Source: an uncultured Collinsella sp. (GTDB taxonomy: Bacteria; Actinomycetota; Coriobacteriia; Coriobacteriales; Coriobacteriaceae). From it: 38,417 bases of DNA. Shown in pieces: positions 1-8,105 of this stretch. The number at the start of each line of letters is the position of its first letter. Within the stretch, counting starts at the first letter, position 1. Under the pieces are notes generated by a model. That model did no database searches. It had not been told where the DNA came from and worked only from the letters and a program-made list of their open reading frames with translations. Where the stretch lies: contig CAAFGG010000031.1 in assembly GCA_900762325.1 (NCBI GenBank), positions 1-38,417 of the forward strand, given 5' to 3'. A program made the translations under genes and the position numbers.

Positions 1-159
1 ATGCGGGTGACTCAGAAGAAAGCCGCCGCGGAGCTCGGCCTGTCCGCAGCCACACTCGGGCACTTGGAACGGGGGAAACGGCGGTCGACGAAACTGGAGA
101 GGAGGGATTACGAGCTCCTGTGCGAATTGGAGAGAGCGCTCCCGCAAACTGCCTCTTGA
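1..159 (+). CDS. Helix-turn-helix protein, C-terminal part
   Basis: An open frame runs from the first base to TGA at 157-159 and encodes 52 residues. It contains a helix-turn-helix-like stretch (TQKKAAAELGLSAATLGHLE, residues 4-23) followed by a basic segment and a short charged helix. This resembles the XRE-type DNA-binding fold, where the Q-x-x-x-A and the S-x-x-T-L-x-x-x-E spacing are typical. The ATG at base 1 is probably internal or coincidental, because no upstream sequence is visible to judge a ribosome site. The protein is most likely a longer regulator cut by the window edge. The domain assignment is moderately secure; the target is unknown. Confidence 0.5.
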   Translation: MRVTQKKAAAELGLSAATLGHLERGKRRSTKLERRDYELLCELERALPQTAS

Positions 160-328
160 CAACTTATAGGAGCGTCGGTTTTAGTTCAACAAGTTTCGGA
201 GTGGTCGCGGTTGAGCGATTCATCGTAGTAAACCGCCATAGTTTTGGCGGGGGCAGTCAGATTTGTGGGTGTTAAACCAAAGAGTGTCCCTTTTGACTAG
301 TCGTTTAAGAACGTCCCCAATGACTAAG

Positions 329-356
329 TTGCAGGTGGCGGCGGTTGTGTTACACT
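329..356 (+). promoter_or_regulatory. Candidate rho promoter
   Basis: TTGCAG (329-334) and TACACT (351-356) are separated by 16 bp and lie about 145 bp upstream of the rho GTG start. The implied long 5' leader fits a gene that is often autoregulated, but that is inference. The rest of the 341-bp gap (160-500) has only a short CCGCC/GGCGG hairpin at 233-250 and no convincing gene. Confidence 0.4.
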
Positions 357-500
357 AACGCTGCGTATATGACGCAAATATCTCGATACAGATCAATGAT
401 GTCCGTCGGTATTTGACGGAGCTAGACTGTTTAGCCGCCCTGAAGGTTTATGCAGGGAGCATGTGATCACAGGGCTTGAAAAGAAAGTTGAGCAAACACT

Positions 501-3062
501 GTGTCTGATCAACAGCAAGAAAACGAAATAACGACGACGCAAGCCGCTCCCGCTGCACCGGTTGCGTCGGACCAGGTCGCGGCGCCCGCGCAAGCCTCGG
601 CTCCTGAGACGCCTAAGGCTGCTTCGACGCCTACGCCTTCAGCGGCTGAGAAGGCCGTGCCTGCAACTGGTGAGGAGGCTGCTCCGGCAAAGCCCAAGCG
701 TACGCGCCGCACGGCCAAGCCTGCCGCTGACGGCGAGGAGGTCACCAAGCCCAAGCGCCGTACCACGCGCACGACGCGCGCCAAGCGCACCGTTGCAGCT
801 GACTCCTCGGCGTCGATTTCCGATGAGGTCGCGCAGGCACGTGCGTTGGCGCAGATTAGCGAGGCTCAGGTGGTGCGCGCCCGCCGTCGTGCTGCCGAGC
901 GCGAGGCCGCGGCTCTGACCGAGCTTGCAGCTCCGTCTGTGCCCGAGACCCCTGCCGCCACCGAGACCCCTGCCGCCGACCTGCCGACCGAGAAGCCGGC
1001 AACGCGCACACGCCGTCGCACGGCTGTTAAGGCCGAGCAGGTTGCTGAACAGGTAACCCCCGAGTTCACTGAGGCTTCGGTCCGTTCCACGGCAGGGGAG
1101 GGCGCATCGCCTGCTGAGCACGCTGCGTCTGTCGAGGCCAGCGAAGTTCCCGTTGTCGATCCGGCTTTGCGCCCGCACCGTCGCGGTCGCAAGCCCAAGG
1201 CCTTCGTCGAGGCAGAGAAGGCCGCAGCCGCAGCCGCAGCTGCTCGGGATGCTGCGGCGACCGTCGAGTCTGCAACTGCTGCCGATGCACCCGTTCAGGA
1301 TGCTACGACTTCCGAGGCCGCTCCCGCCGATGCCGAGCCCGCCGACGTCCGTCCTGGTCGCAGCCATCGTACTGCTGCTAAGCGCACGTCCAAGGCCAAG
1401 GCTGCCAAGAAGGGTGCGTCCGAGGATTCCGCCGAGACGACCGCCGATGCATCGACTGATGCCGCCGAGCCCCAAGACGTCGAACAGTCTGCGTCCGAGA
1501 AGCCCAAGCGCGGTCGTAAGAAGTCCGCTAAGGCCAAGGCGTCCGAGCAGCAGGCTGATGCCGAAGCGCAGATTGATTCCGGCGCCGAGGCCAATGACGC
1601 CGCTGCGGCCAATGCCGACGCCGCCGCAACCGATGGCGCCGCGCCCGCTGAGGCCGATGACAACGCTCGCCCCAACCGTCGCCAGCACAAGCGCAACGAG
1701 GAGCGCAACGAGCGCAACAACGACCGTCGCAACCGCCAGCGCGATCGCAAACAGCGCAACAAGGAGCGCAACGCCGCCCCCACCGAGCCCACGCTTTCGC
1801 GCGAGGAACTCGCGGCCATGAAGGTCGCCGAACTGCGCGAGAAGGCCAAGGAGTTCGAGATCGAGACGACCGGCAAGAAGAAAGCCGAGCTCGTCGAGGA
1901 GATCTACGTCACCGCCGCGAAGGCCGAGGGCTTCCGCGATATCAAGGGCATTCTGCAGATTCGCCCGGACAGCTCCGGCATCATCCACGCCCATGGCTAC
2001 ATGAAGTCCAACGACGACGCCTTCGTGCCCGCCTACCTCATCCGCTCCGCGCGCCTGCGCACGGGCGATGTCATTGAGGGCTCGCTTCGTCCGTCGCGCG
2101 GCGGCGACAAGCGCGCCGGCCTCGCCAAAATCACGACCGTCAACGGTCTGGACCCCGAGCAGATTCGCAACCGTCCCAAGTTCGGCGACCTTACCCCGGT
2201 CTATCCCAACGAGCCGCTGCGCATGGAGCACGGCAAGGACTCCATTACCGGTCGCGCCATCGACATCGTATCGCCGATCGGCAAGGGTCAGCGTGGCCTG
2301 ATCGTGTCCCCGCCTAAGGCCGGCAAGACGACGATCCTCAAGAAAATCTGCCAGTCTATCTCGATTAACAACCCCGAGGTGCACCTCATCTGCCTGCTCG
2401 TCGACGAGCGCCCCGAAGAGGTCACCGATATGCAGCGTTCCATCAAGGGCGAGGTTGTGGCGTCGACCTTCGATATGCCCGCCGACAACCACACTCGTGT
2501 GGCAGAGCTCGTCATCGAGCGCGCCAAGCGCATCGTGGAACTGGGCGGCGATGTTGTGGTGGTGCTCGACTCCATTACGCGTCTTGCCCGCGCCTACAAC
2601 TTGGCGGCGCCCGCCTCGGGCCGCATCCTTTCGGGCGGCGTCGATTCGGCGGCGCTGTATCCTCCCAAGCGCTTCCTGGGCGCAGCCCGTAATATCGAGA
2701 ACGGTGGCTCGCTCACCATCCTGGCCTCTGCCCTCATCGACACCGGTTCCAAGATGGACGAGGTCATCTTCGAGGAGTTCAAGGGTACCGGCAACATGGA
2801 GCTTAAGCTCGACCGCGACCTGGCCGACCGCCGCATCTTCCCGGCTATCGACCCCGTTGCCTCCGGTACGCGCAACGAAGACCTGTTGGTCGACGAGCAG
2901 ATGCGTCCGTTTGTCTTTGGTCTGCGTCGCATTCTTGCCGGCATGAACAACACCGAGCGCGCAGCCGCGTCGTTTATCAAGGGTCTTAAGGGCACCAACA
3001 CCAACCAGGAGTTCCTGGTGCGTTCGGCCAAAAAACACAGCGACTACGAGCAGACGTTCTAG
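501..3062 (+). CDS. rho: Transcription termination factor Rho with long disordered N-terminus
   Basis: This encodes an 853-residue hexameric RNA-dependent ATPase that ends transcription at Rho-dependent sites. The GTG at 501 is the start that opens the long Ala/Glu/Lys/Arg-rich frame; no strong ribosome site is seen. Residues 1-430 are low-complexity and include RGRK-type basic patches and an Arg/Asn-rich block at about 390-424. A Rho_N SAP-like domain lies at about 431-470, the RNA-binding cold-shock fold at about 477-545 and the RecA-like ATPase at about 580-800. The P-loop PPKAGKT is near 604-610, Walker B VVVLDSITR near 686-694, and the Q-loop and R-loop region (GVDSAALYPPKRF, then EEFKGTGNMEL) is intact. 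The primary RNA-site consensus GFGFLR reads SSGIIH here (about 491-496). The gene has its own terminator and looks monocistronic. Confidence 0.97.
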   Translation: MSDQQQENEITTTQAAPAAPVASDQVAAPAQASAPETPKAASTPTPSAAEKAVPATGEEAAPAKPKRTRRTAKPAADGEEVTKPKRRTTRTTRAKRTVAADSSASISDEVAQARALAQISEAQVVRARRRAAEREAAALTELAAPSVPETPAATETPAADLPTEKPATRTRRRTAVKAEQVAEQVTPEFTEASVRSTAGEGASPAEHAASVEASEVPVVDPALRPHRRGRKPKAFVEAEKAAAAAAAARDAAATVESATAADAPVQDATTSEAAPADAEPADVRPGRSHRTAAKRTSKAKAAKKGASEDSAETTADASTDAAEPQDVEQSASEKPKRGRKKSAKAKASEQQADAEAQIDSGAEANDAAAANADAAATDGAAPAEADDNARPNRRQHKRNEERNERNNDRRNRQRDRKQRNKERNAAPTEPTLSREELAAMKVAELREKAKEFEIETTGKKKAELVEEIYVTAAKAEGFRDIKGILQIRPDSSGIIHAHGYMKSNDDAFVPAYLIRSARLRTGDVIEGSLRPSRGGDKRAGLAKITTVNGLDPEQIRNRPKFGDLTPVYPNEPLRMEHGKDSITGRAIDIVSPIGKGQRGLIVSPPKAGKTTILKKICQSISINNPEVHLICLLVDERPEEVTDMQRSIKGEVVASTFDMPADNHTRVAELVIERAKRIVELGGDVVVVLDSITRLARAYNLAAPASGRILSGGVDSAALYPPKRFLGAARNIENGGSLTILASALIDTGSKMDEVIFEEFKGTGNMELKLDRDLADRRIFPAIDPVASGTRNEDLLVDEQMRPFVFGLRRILAGMNNTERAAASFIKGLKGTNTNQEFLVRSAKKHSDYEQTF

Positions 3063-3100
3063 GTTGTCATCCACACGCAGCGATAGTCATCAATGCAATA

Positions 3101-3132
3101 AAGGGTCGGGGCTTTGAACCTCGGCCCTTTTC
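3101..3132 (+). terminator. Intrinsic terminator of rho
   Basis: An 11-bp stem (AAGGGTCGGGG with CCTCGGCCCTT, two G-U pairs) has a 7-nt loop and runs into a short T tract. It starts 38 bp after the rho stop codon, so the rho gene itself ends at a factor-independent site. Confidence 0.85.
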
Positions 3133-3375
3133 CATATCGCCTATCCGCGCTAATTTTTGACCATAAGACTGGCAAGCAGCAGGTTTCCCGTTTCAATCCG
3201 ACATCGTCGCTTGCAATCGACGGGGCGGTTTCGCATAATAGCTTTTAAGCTTCGCGACGGAAAACGCAGATGAAACGAACCATATACCGTTGCTTTGGGG
3301 CATAGCCCCGCTTCATCTTCTCTCGCGCAGCCAACTGAATGATGCGATTTGGGTGCTGGAAGATGGGGAGAGCTC

Positions 3376-4776
3376 ATGGCTTCTTCTGATGCAACACAAC
3401 GAGCAGTCCTTGCCGGACTTTCGTGCGGGATCGGCCTTGCCGCTCCCGTGGTTATGTATGCCGCGACGCTGCCGTTTTCGTCGGTGAACGAGACGGTCGT
3501 GGCGGGTGCGGTTCCCTTCGCCGTGGGCGCGGTGGCGGGCGTGGGTATCTATGCCGCCTCGCTGGGTATTTCCGAGTACCGTGTGCAGCGTGAAGAGCGT
3601 ATGTTCCAGCCCAATGCCATGGGCGGTGCCGCCAATCTCAATCAGCATCAAAGCGAGTTCAAGACCGCCTCGATTCCAGCTCAGCAGCAGGATGCGACTC
3701 CTTATGCTGCTGTTTCTGCTTCTCAGGCTCAGTCGGAGCAGTCTACCTCGGCATTCCTTTCCGGCCTGACTGGTGCGTTCCAGCGCCGTCATGCCGATGA
3801 TGGTGTCCCTACCATCGCTCGAGCCGCAGATGCTATGGACGAGGACGAGGCTTGGTCCATGATCGACAGTATGCTCGACGACGATTCGCCGGTGAGCTGC
3901 GACCCTGCACACTCGCGCGACGTCTATCAAGTCGCCATCGACGAGCTCACCAACGGCGGGCAGACCGGCTCCTTCAATCGCGACGACATCGCCGCCGCGG
4001 CACGCGCCGTGTCTGGCTCCCAGGCCGCCCCTGCGGGCAGCACGGCGGCTTTCGTGGCACTCGTCGCCAACGCGGCAGCCAATAACGCCTACAGCGCTAA
4101 CTCGGCGGACGCGAACGCTTCTGCCGACAATTCGTACGTTGATGAAGCCATGACCGCGGACGAGGAGACCGTTGCCGCCCGCCGTGCCGCCGAGAGCTCG
4201 CTTTGGGGCGCTCCTGCCCAGCAGCAGGCGGCTGAGGCTGCGCCGTACAACGCAAACCTCGCCAGCATGCCTATCATCTCCGGTGCTGCGGACATCGATC
4301 TCGATGACCTCGATGAGCCTGCAGCCATCACCGCATCGATTGATGCCCAAGATCGCATCGACACCGGCGACCTTCCGGACGCCTCGCTCGAGGTTGATGT
4401 CCCCATGGCCGATTACTCGGGCCACGAGGACATGTGGGCCGCCGCCACCGCGATTCTGGATGAGATTGACGAGCCCGCTCCTGTTGCAGCCCCCGCTCCC
4501 GTCGCTGCCCCTCAGCCTGCTGCCCCCGCCTATGTCGGCCGTCACAGCGCTGTGTTCCCCGAGGATACCGCCCGTATCTCACGCGAGAGCATCGAGCGGG
4601 CCGAGGCTATTGCCGCCGGCATTATGGAAAATCGTCGTCACGAGCGCGTCAATCAGATCCTCGAGGAAGAGATCGAGCGCCTGCAGTCCTCTACCGCCAA
4701 GCGTACGGGCCGTGCCTATCTGAGCGTTATCGAGGGCGGTACCGCCAGCTTCGCGCCGCTCCGCGCGGAGGCATAA
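3376..4776 (+). CDS. Membrane-anchored protein with long acidic Ala/Asp-rich domain
   Basis: The 466-residue product is not a family I recognise. The chosen ATG has GGGGAG five bases upstream; an in-frame ATG at 3349 lacks such a site. Two hydrophobic segments near the N-terminus (about residues 8-28 and 38-60) predict a hairpin membrane anchor. Then follows a long, probably disordered, Ala/Asp/Ser-rich region with an Ala-Pro run (about 375-395). A basic, helical C-terminal stretch (about 410-450, ENRRHERVNQILEEEIERLQ) could form a coiled coil. It sits between rho and a VanZ-family gene, with only 7 bp to the latter, so the two are likely cotranscribed. No enzyme motif is visible, and a structural or envelope role is only a guess. 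Confidence 0.85.
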   Translation: MASSDATQRAVLAGLSCGIGLAAPVVMYAATLPFSSVNETVVAGAVPFAVGAVAGVGIYAASLGISEYRVQREERMFQPNAMGGAANLNQHQSEFKTASIPAQQQDATPYAAVSASQAQSEQSTSAFLSGLTGAFQRRHADDGVPTIARAADAMDEDEAWSMIDSMLDDDSPVSCDPAHSRDVYQVAIDELTNGGQTGSFNRDDIAAAARAVSGSQAAPAGSTAAFVALVANAAANNAYSANSADANASADNSYVDEAMTADEETVAARRAAESSLWGAPAQQQAAEAAPYNANLASMPIISGAADIDLDDLDEPAAITASIDAQDRIDTGDLPDASLEVDVPMADYSGHEDMWAAATAILDEIDEPAPVAAPAPVAAPQPAAPAYVGRHSAVFPEDTARISRESIERAEAIAAGIMENRRHERVNQILEEEIERLQSSTAKRTGRAYLSVIEGGTASFAPLRAEA

Positions 4777-4783
4777 CTTCTGC

Positions 4784-5233
4784 ATGGTTAAGATCAATCG
4801 AAAATGGGCGGTCGTGACCTGCCTGATGGCGCTCTTGATCTGGGGCAATTCGCTGGTTCCCGGCTCGGGGTCGGGCTCGCTGAGCCTAACGGTCATGGAA
4901 ACTATCCGCGGTTTCCTGCACGGCGTGGGACTTCCATATGAATGGGTGACCAACTTTGTTGTTCGCAAGTGCGCGCATTTTACCGAGTATATGGTGCTCG
5001 GCATCCTGGCAACGCACGCCTTTGATTTTGAGGGCCGGCGCACCTTTGACGTGCTGCTGCCCACGGCGGTGTTCCTGCTGCTGATTCCCTCGATCGACGA
5101 GACGATTCAGCTCTTTGTGCCGGGACGCGCCGGCATGATTACCGATGTGATGATCGACTGCTGTGGAGCGGCAACGGGCGTTGTGCTCCGATATCTCTTA
5201 CGGTCGCTGATGTGCGCCAAAAAGGCCGCCTAG
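4784..5233 (+). CDS. VanZ-family membrane protein
   Basis: This 149-residue membrane protein belongs to the VanZ-like family, named after the teicoplanin-resistance accessory protein. The family signature is clear: RKCAHFTEY at 61-69, the DE pair at 105-106, PGRAG at 113-117 and DVMID at 121-125. About four hydrophobic segments are present (near 8-22, 68-80, 88-102 and 127-140). The biochemical role of most VanZ homologues is unknown, and chromosomal copies in gut Actinobacteria are not evidence of glycopeptide resistance. The start has no strong ribosome site, which fits translational coupling to the gene 7 bp upstream. The stop codon lies inside the following terminator stem. Confidence 0.9.
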   Translation: MVKINRKWAVVTCLMALLIWGNSLVPGSGSGSLSLTVMETIRGFLHGVGLPYEWVTNFVVRKCAHFTEYMVLGILATHAFDFEGRRTFDVLLPTAVFLLLIPSIDETIQLFVPGRAGMITDVMIDCCGAATGVVLRYLLRSLMCAKKAA

Positions 5234-5266
5234 GACGTATTGTTTGGTCCTAGGCGGCCTTTTTTA
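5221..5266. terminator. Strong bidirectional terminator
   Basis: A perfect 16-bp inverted repeat (5221-5236 with 5247-5262) and a 10-nt loop are flanked by a T run on the plus strand and A residues that give a T run on the minus strand. It separates the plus-strand VanZ operon from the minus-strand kinase gene, and the VanZ stop codon is within the left arm. Confidence 0.92.
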
Positions 5267-5347
5267 TTTGAGGGCTTATATGAGGCGTGGTGGCGTCGTT
5301 CCGTAGGTCGGATTTGCCGGGCGCGCCACGCCCTGTGGGTGCGTCTG

Positions 5348-6238
5348 CTACTGAAGCGCCTGTGCGCCCAGGGCCAGGCAACCCATGATGCCCTGCTTGC
5401 CCTCGAGGCTGTTGTTGACGATGTAGTTATCGATGTCGTTGACCTCGGGCGTGACGATATAGCCGTTGAGCATTTCGGCGCACTTCTTGCGCGCGAGCGG
5501 CACGATGGGGGTGTGGTCGGCCACGCCGCCGCCGATGATGATCTTTTGCGGCGCGTAGCACAGCGTGTAGGTCATGAGCGCCTGTGCCAGATAGCCGGCG
5601 AGCAGGTCCATGGCCTCCGGGTCATCGGCCATGTCTCCGGCGCTCTTGCCATCCCAGCGCTTTTTAACGCCGGGGCCGGCGATGAGGCCCTCTAGGCAGT
5701 TGTTGTGGAAGGGGCAGGCGCTGTGCTCGCCAATGGTGTCGCGCGGGTCGCGCGTGACCAGGATGTGGCCGGCCTCGGGATGCATCATGCCGTGCACGAG
5801 CTTACCGCCCGAGAGCACGCCGGCGCCTACGCCGGTGCCGATGGTCAGATACACAACGTCAGTGAGGCCCTGGGCGCAACCAAAGGTGACCTCGCCCAGG
5901 CAGGCGACGTTGACGTCGGTGTCGTAGCCGCAGGGGATATTGAGCTCGTTTTGGATAGTGCCCAGCAGGTCAAAGTAGCGCCATGCCGTTTTGGGCGTCT
6001 CCAGGATCTTGCCGTATTGGGGCGAGGCAGGGTTGACTGCGGTGGGGCCAAAGGCGCCGATGCCCAGCGCGGCGATGCCCTTGTCGGCAAACCACGCGTT
6101 GACGGCCTCAACGGTCTCCTGCGGGGTCGTGGTCGCGATCTGCTCGCGCTCTAGGACCGTACCGTCCGCATGGCCCGTGGCGCAGACCATCTTGGTGCCA
6201 CCGGCCTCGAGCGCTCCGATAAGCTGCTGCTCTGCCAT
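5348..6238 (-). CDS. ROK-family sugar kinase, fructokinase-like
   Basis: This 296-residue cytoplasmic ATP-dependent sugar kinase belongs to the ROK family. ATG at 6238 follows AGAGAGGA by five bases, which makes it a better start than the upstream in-frame ATG at 6295. The N-terminal phosphate loop EAGGTK (11-16), the catalytic aspartate in DTDVN (106-110), the GTGVGAG loop (134-140) and the zinc-binding set H158, C175, H178 and C181 are all visible. The EAGGTK start and CPFHNNCLEGL context are typical of bacterial fructokinases of the ScrK/GmuE type, which make fructose-6-phosphate. Substrate cannot be fixed from sequence; glucose or mannose are alternatives. The gene is single, downstream of the aminotransferase terminator, so it probably has its own promoter. 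Confidence 0.9.
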   Translation of the reverse strand: MAEQQLIGALEAGGTKMVCATGHADGTVLEREQIATTTPQETVEAVNAWFADKGIAALGIGAFGPTAVNPASPQYGKILETPKTAWRYFDLLGTIQNELNIPCGYDTDVNVACLGEVTFGCAQGLTDVVYLTIGTGVGAGVLSGGKLVHGMMHPEAGHILVTRDPRDTIGEHSACPFHNNCLEGLIAGPGVKKRWDGKSAGDMADDPEAMDLLAGYLAQALMTYTLCYAPQKIIIGGGVADHTPIVPLARKKCAEMLNGYIVTPEVNDIDNYIVNNSLEGKQGIMGCLALGAQALQ

Positions 6239-6312
6239 AGTATTCCTCTCTCTGGGACGAGTTGCTCCGTGACTAAAGTATAGAGCTCTAACCATTTAAG
6301 AAAGCGCTATAG

Positions 6313-6353
6313 AAAGAAGCCTCGCAACGCGGCGGGCGGTGCGGGGCTTCTTT
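6313..6353 (-). terminator. Terminator of the aminotransferase gene
   Basis: Arms 6313-6326 and 6340-6353 pair over 14 bp with one G-U pair. On the minus strand the stem is followed by TTTC-type sequence. It lies 26 bp beyond the aminotransferase stop and upstream of the kinase start. Confidence 0.75.
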
Positions 6354-6378
6354 GGTTGCTTTAGTTGCCGGGCCGTCC

Positions 6379-7560
6379 TTACCCGTGCGGCTTGATTTTA
6401 TCACGTAGCGACTTGAGGTTCTCCAGCGCCGCGTTAAGCGTCTCGTCTCGCTTGGCAAAGTGGAAACGAATCAGATGGTTGACGGGCTCGCGGAAGAAGC
6501 TCGAGCCGGGCACGGCGCCCACACCCACTTTAGACGCGAGGTCTTCACAGAACTCGAGGTCGCTGTCATAGCCAAACTCAGAGATGTCCATCATGACGTA
6601 GTAGGCGCCCTGCGGTACGTTGTGCTTAAGTCCGATACTATCGAGTCCCTGACAGAACAGGTCGCGTTTGGCGGTATAGAGGTCGAGGACCTCATCGTAA
6701 TAGCTGTCGTCGAAATTGAGGGCGGTGACGACGGCTTCCTGCAGGGGGGCGGCGGCGCCCACGGTGAGGAAGTCGTGGACTTTTTTGATGCGCTCGGTGA
6801 TTTCGGCAGGGGCGATAGTGTAGCCCAGACGCCAGCCGGTGATGGAGTACGTCTTAGACAGCGAGCTGCAGCTGATGGTTCGCTCGAACATGCCGGGCAG
6901 CGTGGCCATATAGACGTGCCCGTGGGGTGCGTAGACGATGTGCTCGTATACCTCGTCGGTGATGCAGTAGGCGTCGTACTTTTTGCAGAGGTCGGCGATA
7001 AAGGTGAGTTCCTCGCGCGTAAAGACCTTGCCGCAGGGGTTGGAAGGGTTGCACAGGACGATGGCCTTGGGGTCGTTGTCGCGGAAGGCCGCCTCAAGCA
7101 CCTCACGGTCAAAGTCGAAAGCGGGCGGGTTGAGCGGCACATAGATGGGCTCGGCACCCGAAAGGATCGTGTCGGCGCCGTAGTTCTCGTAGAACGGCGA
7201 GAAGATGACGACCTTGTCGCCGGGGTTCGTGATCGTCATCATGGCGGCCATCATGGCCTCGGTGGAGCCGCAGGTGACTACGATATTCTCGTTGGGGTTT
7301 ACCGACATGCCCATAAAATGCTCCTGCTTGGCGGCAAGCGCCTCACGCATGGCCTGGGAGCCCCAGGTGATGGAGTACTGGTGGTAAAGCGGCTTGGGGT
7401 CGGTGGCGATGGTGCTGAGGCTATCGAGCAGCTGCGCCGGGGGATCGAAGTCAGGGAAGCCCTGCGACAGGTTGACGGCGCCATACTTGTTGGAGATGCG
7501 CGTCATACGGCGGATGACGGAATCGGTAAACGTTGCCGTGCGGTTGGAGAGTTCTTTCAT
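6379..7560 (-). CDS. Class I pyridoxal-phosphate aminotransferase
   Basis: This 393-residue fold-type I PLP enzyme transfers amino groups between amino acids and 2-oxo acids in the cytoplasm. The ATG at 7560 has AAAGGA five bases upstream; a longer in-frame start at 7578 has none. The PLP lysine is K236 in SLSKTYSITGWRLGY, with N171 in NPSNPCGK, D202 in TDEVYEH and the carboxylate-binding arginine near the C-terminus. The opening NLSQGFPDFDPP matches the kynurenine/methionine aminotransferase subgroup (YbdL and glutamine transaminase K relatives) more than aspartate aminotransferase AspC. The exact substrate is not determined. It is followed by its own terminator. Confidence 0.92.
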   Translation of the reverse strand: MKELSNRTATFTDSVIRRMTRISNKYGAVNLSQGFPDFDPPAQLLDSLSTIATDPKPLYHQYSITWGSQAMREALAAKQEHFMGMSVNPNENIVVTCGSTEAMMAAMMTITNPGDKVVIFSPFYENYGADTILSGAEPIYVPLNPPAFDFDREVLEAAFRDNDPKAIVLCNPSNPCGKVFTREELTFIADLCKKYDAYCITDEVYEHIVYAPHGHVYMATLPGMFERTISCSSLSKTYSITGWRLGYTIAPAEITERIKKVHDFLTVGAAAPLQEAVVTALNFDDSYYDEVLDLYTAKRDLFCQGLDSIGLKHNVPQGAYYVMMDISEFGYDSDLEFCEDLASKVGVGAVPGSSFFREPVNHLIRFHFAKRDETLNAALENLKSLRDKIKPHG

Positions 7561-7670
7561 GCCGGTCCTTTCGAGCATTTGCAGTGGGGCAAGTTTACTC
7601 CTATGAAACCGGTGGGATTTGCTCGAAATGGTCTCGAAAAACTCTTTTCAAAATTCTTGAAAATTGGGGC

Positions 7671-7699
7671 TTGCATCGCGTGGCGTTCCTTGCAATAAT
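7671..7699 (+). promoter_or_regulatory. Promoter of the tRNA operon
   Basis: TTGCAT (7671-7676) and AATAAT (7694-7699) have a 17-bp spacer, with TGC just before the -10 as an extended -10 element. The following GC-rich segment (GTCGAGCGCG) is typical of growth-rate and stringently controlled stable-RNA promoters. Confidence 0.65.
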
Positions 7700-7726
7700 A
7701 GTCGAGCGCGAAGCGCACAGGACACG

Positions 7727-7803
7727 GTGGGTGTAGCTCAGTTGGCTAGAGCGACGGGTTGTGGTCCCGTAGGTCGAGGGTTCGAGTCCCTTTACCCACC
7801 CCA
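7727..7803 (+). tRNA. tRNA-His (GTG)
   Basis: A full cloverleaf with anticodon GTG at 7761-7763, acceptor stem GTGGGTG paired to TACCCAC (one G-U), C73, and an encoded CCA at 7801-7803. A G at 7726 supplies the G-1 that pairs with C73, the identity element of tRNA-His. Confidence 0.97.
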
Positions 7804-7825
7804 GTTCTTGCTTCGTGTTGATATC

Positions 7826-7901
7826 GGGTCGTTAGCTCAGTTGGTAGAGCAGGGGACTCTTAATCCCAAGGTCCAGGGTTCGACCCCCTGACGGCCCACC
7901 A
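7826..7901 (+). tRNA. tRNA-Lys (CTT), copy 1
   Basis: 76-nt cloverleaf with acceptor GGGTCGT/ACGGCCC, anticodon CTT at 7859-7861, a T-loop TTCGACC and an encoded CCA. It lies 22 bp after tRNA-His and is presumably processed from the same transcript. Confidence 0.97.
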
Positions 7902-7914
7902 CACGATATCTCCT

Positions 7915-7940
7915 CTAAAGTCCGCCACAACGGACTTTAG
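7915..7940 (+). other. Hairpin between the two tRNA-Lys genes
   Basis: A perfect 10-bp inverted repeat (CTAAAGTCCG and CGGACTTTAG) with a 6-nt loop fills the spacer between the tRNA-Lys copies. The short CTTT after it is too weak to be a confident terminator; it may be a processing or partial termination element. Confidence 0.6.
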
Positions 7941-7944
7941 CTTT

Positions 7945-8020
7945 GGGTCGTTAGCTCAGTTGGTAGAGCAGGGGACTCTTAATCCCAAGGTCCAGGGTTC
8001 GACCCCCTGACGGCCCACCA
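7945..8020 (+). tRNA. tRNA-Lys (CTT), copy 2
   Basis: The 76-nt sequence is identical to the copy at 7826-7901, including the encoded CCA, which points to a recent tandem duplication or homogenisation. It ends 10 bp before the operon terminator. Confidence 0.97.
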
Positions 8021-8030
8021 AAGCAAGTTA

Positions 8031-8063
8031 AGACGGTCAACGAAAGTTGGCCGTCTTTTTTTG
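8031..8063 (+). terminator. Terminator of the tRNA operon
   Basis: An 11-bp stem (8031-8041 with 8046-8056, one G-U pair), a GAAA tetraloop and a run of seven Ts follow the last tRNA. Confidence 0.92.
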
Positions 8064-8105
8064 TTGACCTCGCTTGGAGTCGAACCCGAAATGGCACAGC
8101 CGCTT

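Noticed and set aside
639..3074. An 811-residue open frame on the minus strand across rho
   Set aside because: It is antisense to an unmistakable rho gene and is a by-product of its GC-rich codon use.
4784..5233. Glycopeptide resistance from the VanZ-like gene
   Set aside because: No vanHAX or vanRS genes are near, and VanZ-like proteins are widespread without resistance.
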